DNA of 40,019 nucleotides from Caulobacter endophyticus (GTDB lineage Bacteria > Pseudomonadota > Alphaproteobacteria > Caulobacterales > Caulobacteraceae): NCBI RefSeq assembly GCF_003116815.1, contig NZ_QDKQ01000023.1, positions 1 through 40,019 on the forward strand, in the 5' to 3' direction. The position numbers and the translations under genes are program-made. Below the pieces are notes generated by a model, which saw only the letters and a list, made by a program, of their open reading frames with translations, ran no database searches and had not been told where the DNA came from. This document shows positions 20,469 to 28,969 of this stretch, piece after piece (the first letter of the stretch is position 1; each line of letters begins with the position of its first letter).

Positions 20469-20510
20469 GCATTTTCTCGCCGGAAAGTCATATCAAACGG
20501 CGAAAAATGC
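20469..20510. promoter_or_regulatory. Imperfect inverted repeat in the hfq upstream region
   Basis: GCATTTTCTCGCCG (20469-20482) and CGGCGAAAAATGC (20498-20510) pair over 13 bp with one bulged base and a 15-base loop. It lies in the 128-base gap between dat and hfq, 67 bases before the hfq ATG. It may be the dat terminator, an operator, or a feature of the hfq leader; Hfq is often autoregulated at the RNA level. No T-run follows on the + strand. Confidence 0.45.
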
Positions 20511-20576
20511 TCTAGCATGAGCTTGTTTGTGTGGAGCGCGTTTTGCCCTCCGATTTCAACGAGAGGGGAATCCCCA

Positions 20577-20825
20577 ATGTCCGCCGACAAGAAACAGAAT
20601 CTTCAGGACACCTTCCTGAACAGTGTGCGCAAGTCCAAGACGCCGCTCACCATCTTCCTGGTCAACGGCGTCAAGCTGCAGGGCGTGGTCAGCTGGTTCG
20701 ACAACTTCTGCGTCCTGCTGCGCCGCGATGGCCAGTCGCAACTGGTCTACAAGCACGCCATCTCGACGATCATGCCGGCTCAGCCCGTTCAGCTGTATGA
20801 GCCGAGCGCCGATCAAGACGACTAA
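20577..20825 (+). CDS. hfq: RNA chaperone Hfq
   Basis: 82-residue Sm-like hexameric RNA chaperone pairing small RNAs with mRNAs. Sm1 region [25 protein letters not shown], with the Gln and Phe/Leu surface residues. Sm2 region [16 protein letters not shown] and the signature [10 protein letters not shown] at the end of the Sm2 strand. A short acidic tail (PSADQDD) replaces the long C-terminus of enterobacterial Hfq, as usual in alphaproteobacteria. ATG 20577 is chosen because GAGAGGGG lies about 10 bases upstream. hflX overlaps its 3' end in another frame. Confidence 0.97.
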   Translation: MSADKKQNLQDTFLNSVRKSKTPLTIFLVNGVKLQGVVSWFDNFCVLLRRDGQSQLVYKHAISTIMPAQPVQLYEPSADQDD

Positions 20826-22191
20826 GTCCAAGGCTCTTTTGTCAAAATCTACTTCTAAGTCCCCCGATGGACTTATCGATCACGCCGACCCGATCCTGCG
20901 GGCCTTCGTGATTCATCCGGTGCGGCCTGCTCGCGGGCAGGCCGCTCTGGAGGCGCGCGATCCCAAGGCGCGTCTCGAAGAGGCCGTCGGCCTCGCCATC
21001 GCTCTTGATCTCGACGTCGTCGAAACGGCCATCGCGCCGCTACGCACCGTCACGCCTGCAACCCTGTTCGGCAGCGGCAAGATCGCCGAGTTCAAGGTCG
21101 TCTGCGAGGTCGAGGCCATCGACGTCGCGGTGTTCGACGACCAGCTCACCCCTGTCCAGCAGCGCAATCTTGAGCGCGGTCTGGGCGTCAAGGTGGTCGA
21201 TCGCACGGGCCTGATCCTCGAAATCTTCGCCCGTCGCGCCCGCACTCGCGAAGGCAAGCTGCAGGTCGAGCTCGCCCGGCTCGACTACGAGCGCTCGCGC
21301 CTCGTGCGCACCTGGACCCACCTCGAACGCCAGCGCGGCGGCACCGGCAGCACCGGCGGCCCCGGCGAAACCCAGATCGAACTCGACCGGCGCCTGATCG
21401 CCGGCACGATCGGCAAGCTCAAGCGTGAGCTGGAAGAGGTGCGGCGCACCCGCACCCTGCATCGTAGCGCTCGCAAGAAGGTTCCATACCCGACCGTGGC
21501 GCTGGTGGGCTACACCAACGCCGGCAAGTCGACGCTGTTCAACCGCCTGACCAATGCCGAGGTCGTGGCCCAGGACATGCTGTTCGCCACGCTCGATCCA
21601 ACCCTGCGGACGGTCAAGCTGCCCGACGGCCGCCCGGCCATCCTCTCCGACACCGTGGGCTTCATCTCTGACCTGCCGCACGAGCTGGTCGAGGCCTTCC
21701 GCGCCACCCTCGAGGAGGTGCAGGAGGCCGACGTGGTGCTGCATGTTCGCGACGTCGCCAACCCAGACACCGACGCCCAGGCGCGCGACGTCCAGGCGGT
21801 GCTGAGCGAGCTGAAGGTCACCGCCGACGACGGCAAGACGGTCGTCGAGGTCTGGAACAAGATCGACCTCGTTGACGGCGAGGAACGCGAGATCCTCGAA
21901 GGCCGCGCCAAGCGGTCCGACGCCTCGGCCGTCTCGGCCGTCACCGGCGAGGGCTGCCCCGAGCTGCTGAAGCGCGTCGGCGGCCTGATCGACGACACCC
22001 CGCCCATGGCCGTGCGTCTTGGCCCCGCCGACGGCGAAGCCCTGGCCTGGATCTATCGCAACGGGCGCGTCACCGAACGCGAGGACATGGAGGACGGCGA
22101 GGTCCGCCTTGTCGCCCGCATGGACCCCCAGGCCCTGGGGCGGTTCGAGCGGCAGTTCCCGACCGTCTGGGTGATGCCGATCGGCGACTGA
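20797..22191 (+). CDS. hflX: Ribosome-associated GTPase HflX
   Basis: 464 residues from ATG 20797, overlapping hfq by 29 bases. The N-terminal HflX nucleotide-binding domain has [12 protein letters not shown] and [12 protein letters not shown]. Then come a glycine-rich segment [19 protein letters not shown] and a coiled region. The GTPase domain has G1 [12 protein letters not shown]3 DTVGFI and G4 NKID. HflX splits stalled or hibernating 70S ribosomes, notably after stress. The start is not certain: no Shine-Dalgarno precedes 20797. A TTG about 42 bases later also fits, giving a shorter disordered N-terminus. hfq-hflX adjacency is widespread in proteobacteria. Confidence 0.93.
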   Translation: MSRAPIKTTKSKALLSKSTSKSPDGLIDHADPILRAFVIHPVRPARGQAALEARDPKARLEEAVGLAIALDLDVVETAIAPLRTVTPATLFGSGKIAEFKVVCEVEAIDVAVFDDQLTPVQQRNLERGLGVKVVDRTGLILEIFARRARTREGKLQVELARLDYERSRLVRTWTHLERQRGGTGSTGGPGETQIELDRRLIAGTIGKLKRELEEVRRTRTLHRSARKKVPYPTVALVGYTNAGKSTLFNRLTNAEVVAQDMLFATLDPTLRTVKLPDGRPAILSDTVGFISDLPHELVEAFRATLEEVQEADVVLHVRDVANPDTDAQARDVQAVLSELKVTADDGKTVVEVWNKIDLVDGEEREILEGRAKRSDASAVSAVTGEGCPELLKRVGGLIDDTPPMAVRLGPADGEALAWIYRNGRVTEREDMEDGEVRLVARMDPQALGRFERQFPTVWVMPIGD

Positions 22192-22197
22192 AAGCTT

Positions 22198-22231
22198 CGG
22201 AGGGGCGCTCGCGCACGCGGCCGCCCCTCCG
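22198..22231. terminator. Bidirectional stem-loop between hflX and plsC
   Basis: CGGAGGGGCG (22198-22207) pairs perfectly with CGCCCCTCCG (22222-22231), 10 bp with a 14-base loop. It starts 6 bases after the hflX stop and ends 10 bases before the convergent plsC stop. It likely stops both transcripts, although the T-runs are poor. Confidence 0.65.
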
Positions 22232-22241
22232 GCCACTTCGA

Positions 22242-23039
22242 TTACGCCGACAGCGGTTCGGCCTCGGCCGGCTTCTTGCGCGGCGGCTCGACGAGCACCG
22301 AAGCCTTTACCGGCTGGCCGGTAGCCTGGGCGATCAGCTCGTTGGTGCGGTTCTCGACCGTGTTTTCCAGCAGCTTCATAAACTCGGCCTTCTGCAGGCC
22401 CTGGGGCAGGGCGGGCAGGAACTCGACCGTGGCCTGGCCGGGGGTCTTTCGGGCTTCCTGCTGCTTCCAGAAACAGCCCAGGTTGGTGGCCACCGGCACC
22501 ACCGGCAGGCCGAAATCCTGGCTCATGTGATAGACGCCGGTGCGATAGCGGAAGCGCTCGCCCGGTGCGGCCAGGTGGCCCTCCGGATAGATCAGTATGC
22601 GACGCCCCTCGGCGGCGACCTGCGCGGCGCTCTTGGACAGGGCGGCGCGCGCTTCGGGGCCGCCGCAGCTGTCGACGACGATGGCGCCGAACTTCTTGAG
22701 GATGTTGCCCAGCAGCGGGAACTTCTCCAGGTGGTCGCCGGTGACGAAGCTCAGATTGTCGACATTGGCGAACATCACGAAGCCGTCGCCCCAACTGTGG
22801 TGCTTGGCGGCGATGATGAAGGCGCCCTGCGGTAGGTTCTCCTGACCCTTCAGCTCGATCTTGATCCCTGCGAATGTGCGCAGGGCCCACAGCATGCGCC
22901 TGGAATAGAGCCGCAGGGCGAAGGTCACCGGGCGGCGTCCAGGCAGCAGGGCCGAGAGGGCCGCCGACAGGCCGTAGAAGATCGACAGAACCCAGTAGTA
23001 GGCGTTGAACAGCGCGCTACGCATCGCTTGGTCCTTCAT
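22242..23039 (-). CDS. plsC: 1-acyl-sn-glycerol-3-phosphate acyltransferase family
   Basis: 265-residue membrane-associated acyltransferase making phosphatidic acid from lysophosphatidic acid. An N-terminal hydrophobic helix (FNAYYWVLSIFYGLSAALSALL) anchors it. The catalytic HX4D motif is in KHHSWGDGF. The glycerophosphate-binding motif is LIYPEGHLAAPGE (Pro-Glu-Gly, with His where Thr is most common). VVPVATNLG is the fourth motif. The C-terminal 40 residues are Pro/Lys/Glu-rich. It lies 24 bases after a TetR-type regulator on the same strand, so the regulator may control it. A second acyl-lipid gene, the Aas-like ligase, is at 5.1-6.7 kb. Confidence 0.88.
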   Translation of the reverse strand: MKDQAMRSALFNAYYWVLSIFYGLSAALSALLPGRRPVTFALRLYSRRMLWALRTFAGIKIELKGQENLPQGAFIIAAKHHSWGDGFVMFANVDNLSFVTGDHLEKFPLLGNILKKFGAIVVDSCGGPEARAALSKSAAQVAAEGRRILIYPEGHLAAPGERFRYRTGVYHMSQDFGLPVVPVATNLGCFWKQQEARKTPGQATVEFLPALPQGLQKAEFMKLLENTVENRTNELIAQATGQPVKASVLVEPPRKKPAEAEPLSA

Positions 23040-23063
23040 GGAGGGCTTGTGATTGGTTTGGGG

Positions 23064-23624
23064 TCAGCGTGCCTTGAGCACGGCCTGGACGGCCGCGGTC
23101 ATCAGCGAAGCATGGGCCGAAAGCGCGTCTTCGCCCAGGCGCCCGTAGGCCTTGTTCTGAGCGGTCTGGGTGATCACGCCGATGGCCATGGCGGCCACCA
23201 CGCGCGGATCCCCGGGCGGCAGCTCCATCTTCATCATGCCGTACTTGATGATGGTCTCGACCAGGGTCACCGGGTCGCGGCCGTCGTCCTGGTAGTAGGG
23301 CAGGAAGTGATGCAGTTGCAGCAGGTGGAACGAGAACAGGGTCCAGTCCTCGTCGGCGGCCGTGCAGTAGGCCTTGACCAGGGCCGCGGCCTTGGCCTCG
23401 ACGCCATGGACGGCGCCAGCCTCGGTATCGATCAGATCGGACAGGCGCCTGTGGGCGGCCATGAACAGACCGATGGCCAGTTCGTCCTTGCTCTTCCAGT
23501 GGCGATAGATCGCGCCCTCCGAAACCTCGGCGCGGGCGGCGATCAGCTTGGTCGTCGCGCCATCGACGCCGTGGGCGGCGAAGACTTCGAGGGCGGCGCG
23601 TTCGATGCGGGGCTTGGCGCTCAT
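23064..23624 (-). CDS. TetR/AcrR family transcriptional regulator
   Basis: 186 residues from ATG 23624. N-terminal DNA-binding domain: RIERAALEVFAAHGVDGATTKLIAARAEVSEGAIYRHWKSKDELAIGLF, with the helix-turn-helix at about residues 25-45 and the TetR hallmark YRHWKSKDEL. The C-terminal ligand-binding/dimer domain is less conserved. It is followed after 24 bases by plsC, so membrane lipid or acyl-CoA sensing is a reasonable guess. It is divergent from the GT9 glycosyltransferase, with an imperfect palindrome in the shared region. The ligand is not readable from sequence. Confidence 0.88.
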   Translation of the reverse strand: MSAKPRIERAALEVFAAHGVDGATTKLIAARAEVSEGAIYRHWKSKDELAIGLFMAAHRRLSDLIDTEAGAVHGVEAKAAALVKAYCTAADEDWTLFSFHLLQLHHFLPYYQDDGRDPVTLVETIIKYGMMKMELPPGDPRVVAAMAIGVITQTAQNKAYGRLGEDALSAHASLMTAAVQAVLKAR

Positions 23625-23658
23625 GCAATCGACGTTACCCCAAATCACGCGCCATGCA

Positions 23659-23676
23659 AGTAAATGCTCACATACT
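23659..23676. promoter_or_regulatory. Candidate TetR-family operator
   Basis: AGTAAATG (23659-23666), CT, then CACATACT (23669-23676). The half-sites match in 6 of 8 positions (AGTAAATG against AGTATGTG). The site lies 35 bases upstream of the TetR gene start, in the 97-base divergent region shared with the GT9 gene. Size and location suit autoregulation by the neighbouring TetR protein; this is inferred. Confidence 0.4.
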
Positions 23677-23721
23677 GATCGCGACGATTGACGGCGGCGG
23701 CGGGCGCGGCCATGCACGGCC

Positions 23722-24702
23722 ATGGTCCAGACGGTTCTGATCTATTCCATGGGCGAAGTGATCGGCGACGGCCTGATCAAGCTGCCCTTCATCGCGGGCC
23801 TGCGCGCGGCCTTGCCAGACGCCCGGATAACCTGGTGCGCCGCCAAGGGCGTGACGGTCTATGACGGCCCGCTCAAACGCGTCGTGGCGGGGTATATCGA
23901 CGAGATCGTCAAGGATGGCGTCACAGGCGCCGGTGCGCTGGACGTGCTGCCCTGGGTGAAGCCCTTGAGCGGGCGCACCTTCGACCTTGTGATCGACACG
24001 CAGGAGAATCTGCGCCGCAGCCTGGTGGCCAGGCGTGCCGTCACAAGGGGCGGCAGGTTCGTCTCGGCCGCCATGCAGGCGCGCAAGCCTGATTGGCCGG
24101 CGGCCGTGGTCGACCGACTGGCGCGGCTTCTGGCCCTGGTCACGGACGGCCAGGGCGCCTTGCGGCCGCTGGCCCTGACCGAGGCCGACGCGGTCTCGGC
24201 CGCCGAGGCGCTGTTGCCGGATGGTCCGACCTATGTGGGCCTGGCCCCCGGCGCAGGCGGCCAGGAAAAGCGCTGGCCGCTCGAAAGCTATCTCGACCTT
24301 GCCCGCGCCCAGCAGGCGGCGGGACGCGCGCCGGTGTTCTTCTTCGGTCCGGACGAAGCCGTTGATGCGGCTATCGCGCGGGCGCAGGTTCCGGGCGCGC
24401 TGTTCCCGGAGGCCGACCGCACCGACGGATTCGCCGGTGTGAAGGGGCCGATCCTGGCCATCGCCCTTGCCGGACGCCTCGCCGCCGCCGTGGCCAACGA
24501 CGCTGGCCCTGGCCACATGCTGGCGGCCGGCGGCGCGCCGCTGCTGTCGCTGCAGCTAAATCGCCGCAAAGCCGTGAAGTTCAAGCCCGCGGCGCAACGC
24601 CTTGAGATGCTGTGCGCCGAGGACTACGGAGAGAGCATGGCCGCCCTGCCGCTCGCCCCGGTGAAGGCCGCCCTCGACACCCTGATCGCCGGAGTTTCCT
24701 GA
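23722..24702 (+). CDS. Glycosyltransferase family 9 (heptosyltransferase-like)
   Basis: 326-residue GT-B glycosyltransferase. The N-terminal domain begins VLIYSMGEVIGDGLIKLPFIAGLRAALPDARI, the place where heptosyltransferases have their acceptor-side glycine-rich loop. The C-terminal nucleotide-sugar domain shows VGLAPGAGGQEKRWPLESY and VANDAGPGHMLAAGGAPLL, typical of ADP-heptose:LPS heptosyltransferases. Likely role: adding a sugar to lipopolysaccharide core or another surface glycan on the cytoplasmic face. Donor and acceptor cannot be assigned. The stop overlaps the following DUF6165 gene by one base (TGATG), so the two products are probably made together. Confidence 0.8.
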   Translation: MVQTVLIYSMGEVIGDGLIKLPFIAGLRAALPDARITWCAAKGVTVYDGPLKRVVAGYIDEIVKDGVTGAGALDVLPWVKPLSGRTFDLVIDTQENLRRSLVARRAVTRGGRFVSAAMQARKPDWPAAVVDRLARLLALVTDGQGALRPLALTEADAVSAAEALLPDGPTYVGLAPGAGGQEKRWPLESYLDLARAQQAAGRAPVFFFGPDEAVDAAIARAQVPGALFPEADRTDGFAGVKGPILAIALAGRLAAAVANDAGPGHMLAAGGAPLLSLQLNRRKAVKFKPAAQRLEMLCAEDYGESMAALPLAPVKAALDTLIAGVS

Positions 24703-25088
24703 TGTCCATCCTCGCCCCCATCTCCGCCGGCGAGCTCGTCGACAAGATCACCATCCTGCGGGTCAAGGCCGAGCGGATCGGCGACGCTGCCAAGGAAGCC
24801 AATGTCCGCAAGGAGCTGGCGCTGCTGGAAGGCATCGCGGCTAATGCCCTGACGCCCAGCGCCGAGCTGGACGCCCTGACGGTCGAGCTGACCGCCATCA
24901 ACGCCGCCCTCTGGGACATCGAGGACGGCAAGCGCGCCTGCGAGCGTAGCCAGGCCTTCGGCCCGGAGTTCGTCGAGCTGGCCCGCCGCGTCTACATGGA
25001 CAACGACAAGCGCGCCGCCGTTAAGCGCAAGATCAACGCCCTGACCGGCTCGGACATCGTCGAGGAAAAGAGCTACAAGCCCTATTAA
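24702..25088 (+). CDS. DUF6165 family protein
   Basis: 128 residues from ATG 24702, overlapping the GT9 stop. The pattern is APISAGELVDKITILRVKAERI, followed by a run of charged helices (VRKELALLEGIA; LDALTVELTAINAALWDIEDGKRACE) and a closing ELARRVYMDNDKRAAVKRKIN. I recognise this as the DUF6165 family. There is no signal peptide or membrane segment. It looks like a small all-helical cytoplasmic protein. Coupling to a glycosyltransferase suggests a partner or chaperone role in surface glycan synthesis; no function is established. Confidence 0.78.
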   Translation: MSILAPISAGELVDKITILRVKAERIGDAAKEANVRKELALLEGIAANALTPSAELDALTVELTAINAALWDIEDGKRACERSQAFGPEFVELARRVYMDNDKRAAVKRKINALTGSDIVEEKSYKPY

Positions 25089-25128
25089 AGCAAAGGCTTG
25101 CGCTCGGGCATTGATGTTTAAAGGGGGC

Positions 25129-25941
25129 TCAGCGCCCCTTGAAGGCCGCGGGACGCTTCTGCAGGAAGGCGCTGACGCCTTCGATGAAGTCCTCGGTCTT
25201 GCCGCAGGCGCGCTGAGCGTGGCGCTCGGCATGCAACTGGCCGACCCAGTCGGCGTCGAGGCTGTCCCAGACCAGGCGGCGGATCGCGCCCAGCGAAGCA
25301 GGGCCGTCGGCCAGGGCGCGGGCAAGCTCCACGGCCCTGGGCATCAACTCCGTATCGGGAACGCAGCGGTTGATCAGGCCCCAGTCGAGGGCGGTGGCGG
25401 CCGGGACCTTGTCGCCCAGCAGCATCATCTCCATGGCGCGCGCCTTGCCCACCAGACGCGGCAGGAGATAGGTCGAGCCGCCATCGGGAACCAGGCCGAT
25501 ACGGCGGAAGGCCTGTAGGAAATAGGCGCTTTCGGCGGCCACGACGATGTCCCCGATCAGCGCCAGCGAGCAGCCGATGCCCGCAGCCGGGCCGTTCACG
25601 GCCGTAACGATCGGCAGCGGAAAGTCTCGCAGCAGCGTCATCAGAGGGTTGTAGACGCTCTCAAGCGCCGCGCCTGCGTCGGGCTTGCCGTCGGCGTCCA
25701 TCGGGCGGCCCGCCGTGGCGCCGGACGACAGGTTGGCGCCGGAGCAGAAGCCGCGACCTTCGCCCGTCAGGATCACCGCCCTGGCTTCGACCTTGTCGGC
25801 CGCGATTGCGCCGAAGGCCTGGGCGAGCTCGCGGGCGACTTCGGGGCTGGCGGCGTTCAGGGAAGCGGGGTCCGAAAGGGTGACGACGGCGACGCCGTCC
25901 TGGGCTTCCAGCCGGATCTTTTCATAAGCCGTTTCGGCCAT
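25129..25941 (-). CDS. Enoyl-CoA hydratase/isomerase (PaaG-like crotonase)
   Basis: 270 residues from ATG 25941 with GGAGG nine bases upstream. Crotonase fold: VAVVTLSDPASLNAASPEV, the first oxyanion loop RGFCSGANLSSG, the second ITAVNGPAAGIGCSLALIGDIVVAAESAYF, and the acidic residue in RIGLVPDGGSTYLLPRLVG. Only the Asp of PDGGST is clear among the two classic Glu positions. This resembles PaaG-type 2,3-enoyl isomerases or ring-isomerases more than hydratases. The C-terminal helix FIEGVSAFLQKRPAAFKGR is typical. It stands alone between DUF6165 and the diguanylate cyclase; substrate unknown. Confidence 0.87.
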   Translation of the reverse strand: MAETAYEKIRLEAQDGVAVVTLSDPASLNAASPEVARELAQAFGAIAADKVEARAVILTGEGRGFCSGANLSSGATAGRPMDADGKPDAGAALESVYNPLMTLLRDFPLPIVTAVNGPAAGIGCSLALIGDIVVAAESAYFLQAFRRIGLVPDGGSTYLLPRLVGKARAMEMMLLGDKVPAATALDWGLINRCVPDTELMPRAVELARALADGPASLGAIRRLVWDSLDADWVGQLHAERHAQRACGKTEDFIEGVSAFLQKRPAAFKGR

Positions 25942-26031
25942 GGGGGCGGTCCTCCGGGCGTCTTTACGCGCCTGGACGCCAGCTAGGCGCGACTGTCCCA
26001 GGGGAACGCAAGAGGGGTGTTCGGGCAAATG

Positions 26032-26067
26032 AAAAGGGCCCGCCGATCCTTGAGGATCGACGGGCCC
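26032..26067 (-). terminator. Intrinsic terminator of the GGDEF gene
   Basis: Read on the minus strand: GGGCCCG (26067-26061), a single T/C mismatch position, a 6-bp inner stem CGATCC/GGATCG, loop TCAA, then CGGGCCC and a TTTT run (26035-26032). It is 35 bases after the stop of the diguanylate cyclase gene. This is the best T-tailed hairpin in the window. Confidence 0.85.
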
Positions 26068-26101
26068 CGACGCGGTTCTCTGGAGAAGAACGCGTATCTC
26101 G

Positions 26102-27166
26102 TCAGGCGGCGTTGGCCGATTCAGCCTGCGTGTCGGCGGCGGTGACGCGATTGCGGCCGCTGCGCTTGGAGGCGTAGAGGGCCGCGTCGGCGCGCTCCAT
26201 CACCGAGTGCCCGGTCTCGCCCTTGCGGCGCTCGGCAAAGCCCGACGACAGGGTGATCGCGCCCAGGTCCTCGTTGGTCGAGCGGCGCTTGAGCATGCGC
26301 GAGGAGACCTCGACGCGGATCTCTTCCAGCGTGGCGCTGACGGTGGCTGCGGCTTCGCCAGGGAAGATCATCGCGAATTCCTCGCCGCCGTAGCGGGCGG
26401 CGAAGCGGGGCAGGGCGGCCACGCGACCGATGACGCTGGCCACATAGCGGATGACCTGGTCGCCCGTCTGGTGGCCCCAGGTGTCGTTGAAGCCCTTGAA
26501 GTGGTCGATATCGAGCACCGCCAGGCAGATGGCCGAACCGGCCTCGTCGGCTTCGGCGCAGGCGCGCTCCAGTTCCTCGTCGAAGGCCTTGCGATTGGCC
26601 AGGTTCGTCAGGCCATCCGTGGTGGCGTCGCGACGCACCTGTTCCAGGTGCTCGCGCAGGCGATCGACCTCGGCGGTCGAGTCGGCCAGGCGGCTTTCCA
26701 GCGCCTTGTTTTCCTTGGCGACCTGCCGGGTGGCCTCGGCCAGGCTGGAAACCACGGCCTTGATGCCTTCGACACCGGTCGGGGCGTCGAGATCCTTGGA
26801 CACGCCCGCCAGGGTCTTGCCGAAGGCGGCGTTGGTCTTCTGGGCGTTCTGGATGGCCTTTGAGACCGACTCCAGCTCCTTGGAAAGCAGGTCGCCGGCG
26901 TCGCGGATCTGTTCGTTGAGGCGGGCCTTGGGGAGATACGCCGCGGCGAGCTCCTCGCTCAGCATCTCGGTGATGGGCTCGCCCATCGAGATCAGTCGGG
27001 TGATCTCGCGCGCCAGGGCGCCGTCGGGATCGGCCACATAATGGGTCCAGAGTTCGAAGTTCAGCGCGGTCGGCCAGATCTGATGGCGCTCCATCAGGTC
27101 GAGGGCCCGACGGGCGATCTTGTAGGCTTCCGGGCCGCGCAGCGTGGTTTCGACGTCCGACATCAT
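26102..27166 (-). CDS. dgcB: Diguanylate cyclase with N-terminal helical/coiled-coil region, DgcB-like
   Basis: 354 residues. Residues 1-175 are charged and helical, with a long coiled-coil stretch (about 85-178), no membrane segment and no recognised sensor. The GGDEF domain starts at RRDATTDGLTNLANRKAF (178-195) and has DIDHFKGFNDTWGHQTGD and the active signature GGEEF at 260-264. The allosteric inhibition site RxxD, expected nine to six residues before GGEEF, is absent (ALPR instead), so feedback inhibition by c-di-GMP is not expected. Activity should therefore be controlled through the helical part. The symbol rests on architecture and on my recollection that Caulobacter dgcB lies near the degradosome helicase gene. 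GGGGGA precedes the ATG; the next codon is also ATG. Confidence 0.82.
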   Translation of the reverse strand: MMSDVETTLRGPEAYKIARRALDLMERHQIWPTALNFELWTHYVADPDGALAREITRLISMGEPITEMLSEELAAAYLPKARLNEQIRDAGDLLSKELESVSKAIQNAQKTNAAFGKTLAGVSKDLDAPTGVEGIKAVVSSLAEATRQVAKENKALESRLADSTAEVDRLREHLEQVRRDATTDGLTNLANRKAFDEELERACAEADEAGSAICLAVLDIDHFKGFNDTWGHQTGDQVIRYVASVIGRVAALPRFAARYGGEEFAMIFPGEAAATVSATLEEIRVEVSSRMLKRRSTNEDLGAITLSSGFAERRKGETGHSVMERADAALYASKRSGRNRVTAADTQAESANAA

Positions 27167-27342
27167 TCATTCCCCCGTTCGATCCGGGCTTCTCCCAGAC
27201 CGATCGCTTGCGCGGCGAGCATAGGCACGAGAGTTCAAACGAGCGGTTAAGGCCGTGCGGGGTGCTTGCGTCAGGCACAACTCCAAAGCATTCTGAACGT
27301 TGATAAGATGAGCCGAGAGGCCGTTTTCGGGAGAGACGCCGC

Positions 27343-28800
27343 ATGAACGCCCCCGCCAATCTCGGTCAGGAGGCCGCCAAGGCCGGCCTCGAGATCATCC
27401 TACAGCGCCAGAAGGCCGCCCATCTGCGCGACGGCGCGCCGCCGCTCGAGCGACGGATCGACTGGCTGAATCGCTGCATTGCGCTGCTGGTCGACCACCA
27501 GTCCCAAATCGCCCAGGCGGTCAGCGACGACTTCGGCGTGCGCTCCAGGGACGCCACGGCCCTGACCGACGTGGCCGGATCGATCGGCCCGCTCAAGTAC
27601 GCCCGCGACCATGTCGGCAAATGGATGAAAACCGAGAAGCGCCGCACGACGCCGGCGCTACTGGGCCTGTTCGGCGCCAAGGCCGAGGTGCGCTGGCAAC
27701 CCAAGGGCGTGGTCGGGGTGATCAGCCCGTGGAACTTCCCGGTGAACCTGACCTTCGCGCCGCTGGCCGGGGTGCTGTCGGCCGGTAACCGGGCCATGAT
27801 CAAGCCGTCGGAATATACGCCCGCCACCTCCGATCTGCTGAAGGCGATGTTCGCCAAGTCGTTCGACGAGGACGAGATCGCCGTCGTCACCGGCGGTCCC
27901 GAGATCGGTCAGGCCTTCTCCGGGCTAGCCTTCGATCACCTGCTGTTCACCGGCGCGACTTCGGTGGCCAGGCACGTGATGCGAGCGGCGGCCGAGAACC
28001 TGGTGCCGGTGACTCTGGAGCTGGGCGGCAAGAGCCCGGTGATCCTGTCGCGCGGCGCCGATCTCGACACCGCTGCGGCCCGGGTGATGGCCGGCAAGAC
28101 CCTGAACGCCGGCCAGATCTGCCTGGCGCCCGACTATGTGCTGGCCCCGGCCGAGGATGTGGACCGCTTCGTCGAGGCCGCCCGCGCCGCTGTCGCCCGC
28201 AGCTTCCCGACCCTGAGGGACAATCCCGACTACACGGCCCTGGTGGCCCAGCGGCACTATGACCGGGTGAAGGACTATGTCGACGACGCCAAGGCCAAGG
28301 GCGCCAAGGTGGTCGAGCTCAATCCGGCCGGCGAGGACTTCTCCCAGCAGCAGCAGCGCAGGATTCCGCCGACCCTGATCCTCAAGCCGACCGACGACAT
28401 GACGGTGATGCAGGACGAAATCTTCGGCCCGCTATTGCCTGTAAAAGCCTATGACCGGATCGAGGACGCCATCGACTACGTCAATCGTCACGACCGACCG
28501 CTCGCCCTCTACTGGTTCGGAACTGACGAGGCCGAGCGCGAACGGGTGCTGGCCGCCACGACCAGCGGCGGGGCCACGGTCAACGACGTGATCTTCCACG
28601 TCGCGCAGGAGGACCTGCCGTTCGGCGGCGTCGGCCCGGCGGGCATGGGCGCCTATCACGGCTACGACGGCTTCCGCGAGTTCAGCCACCGCAAGGCGGT
28701 GTTCCACCAGCTGAAGAAGGACATCGGCCCGATGCTGGCCCTGCGCCCGCCTTACGGCGAGGGCATCCGGAAGTACCTGGCGGGACAGATCAAGCGGTAG
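27343..28800 (+). CDS. Coniferyl-aldehyde-dehydrogenase-type aldehyde dehydrogenase
   Basis: 485-residue NAD(P)-dependent aldehyde dehydrogenase. Catalytic residues: Asn131 (SPWNFPVN), Glu226 (LELGGKSP) and Cys260 (NAGQICLAPDYVL). QDEIFGPLLPV is the conserved late motif. The shape is that of the class-3-like/coniferyl aldehyde dehydrogenase branch: QICLAPDYVL after the Cys, a C-terminal SHRKAVFHQ, and no long tail. CalB of lignin-degrading bacteria is a likely relative. Substrates could be phenylpropanoid or long-chain aldehydes. GGGAGA lies upstream. It is divergent from the cyclase gene over a 176-base region where I see no clear operator. Confidence 0.86.
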   Translation: MNAPANLGQEAAKAGLEIILQRQKAAHLRDGAPPLERRIDWLNRCIALLVDHQSQIAQAVSDDFGVRSRDATALTDVAGSIGPLKYARDHVGKWMKTEKRRTTPALLGLFGAKAEVRWQPKGVVGVISPWNFPVNLTFAPLAGVLSAGNRAMIKPSEYTPATSDLLKAMFAKSFDEDEIAVVTGGPEIGQAFSGLAFDHLLFTGATSVARHVMRAAAENLVPVTLELGGKSPVILSRGADLDTAAARVMAGKTLNAGQICLAPDYVLAPAEDVDRFVEAARAAVARSFPTLRDNPDYTALVAQRHYDRVKDYVDDAKAKGAKVVELNPAGEDFSQQQQRRIPPTLILKPTDDMTVMQDEIFGPLLPVKAYDRIEDAIDYVNRHDRPLALYWFGTDEAERERVLAATTSGGATVNDVIFHVAQEDLPFGGVGPAGMGAYHGYDGFREFSHRKAVFHQLKKDIGPMLALRPPYGEGIRKYLAGQIKR

Positions 28801-28921
28801 GGGAGCTTCTCAGCGCCCTCGCAACCACGATCGCCTCCTGAGCCCCGTGCCCAGGATCCATCGTTCACCTGCTCAGGCCTTGGCTATCCTGGTCGAGATT
28901 TGAGCGGTTACGGGCATGGGT

Positions 28922-28940
28922 CCTCGCCACGAGGGCGAGG
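28922..28940. terminator. Short hairpin in the gap after the aldehyde dehydrogenase
   Basis: CCTCGCC (28922-28928), a five-base loop, and GGCGAGG (28934-28940) pair perfectly. It lies in the 169-base gap between the convergent aldehyde dehydrogenase and cytochrome oxidase subunit genes. No T-run is present; its role as a terminator is tentative. Confidence 0.35.
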
Positions 28941-28969
28941 GAAGCGAATGCTATTGGGGCCGCAGCCTA

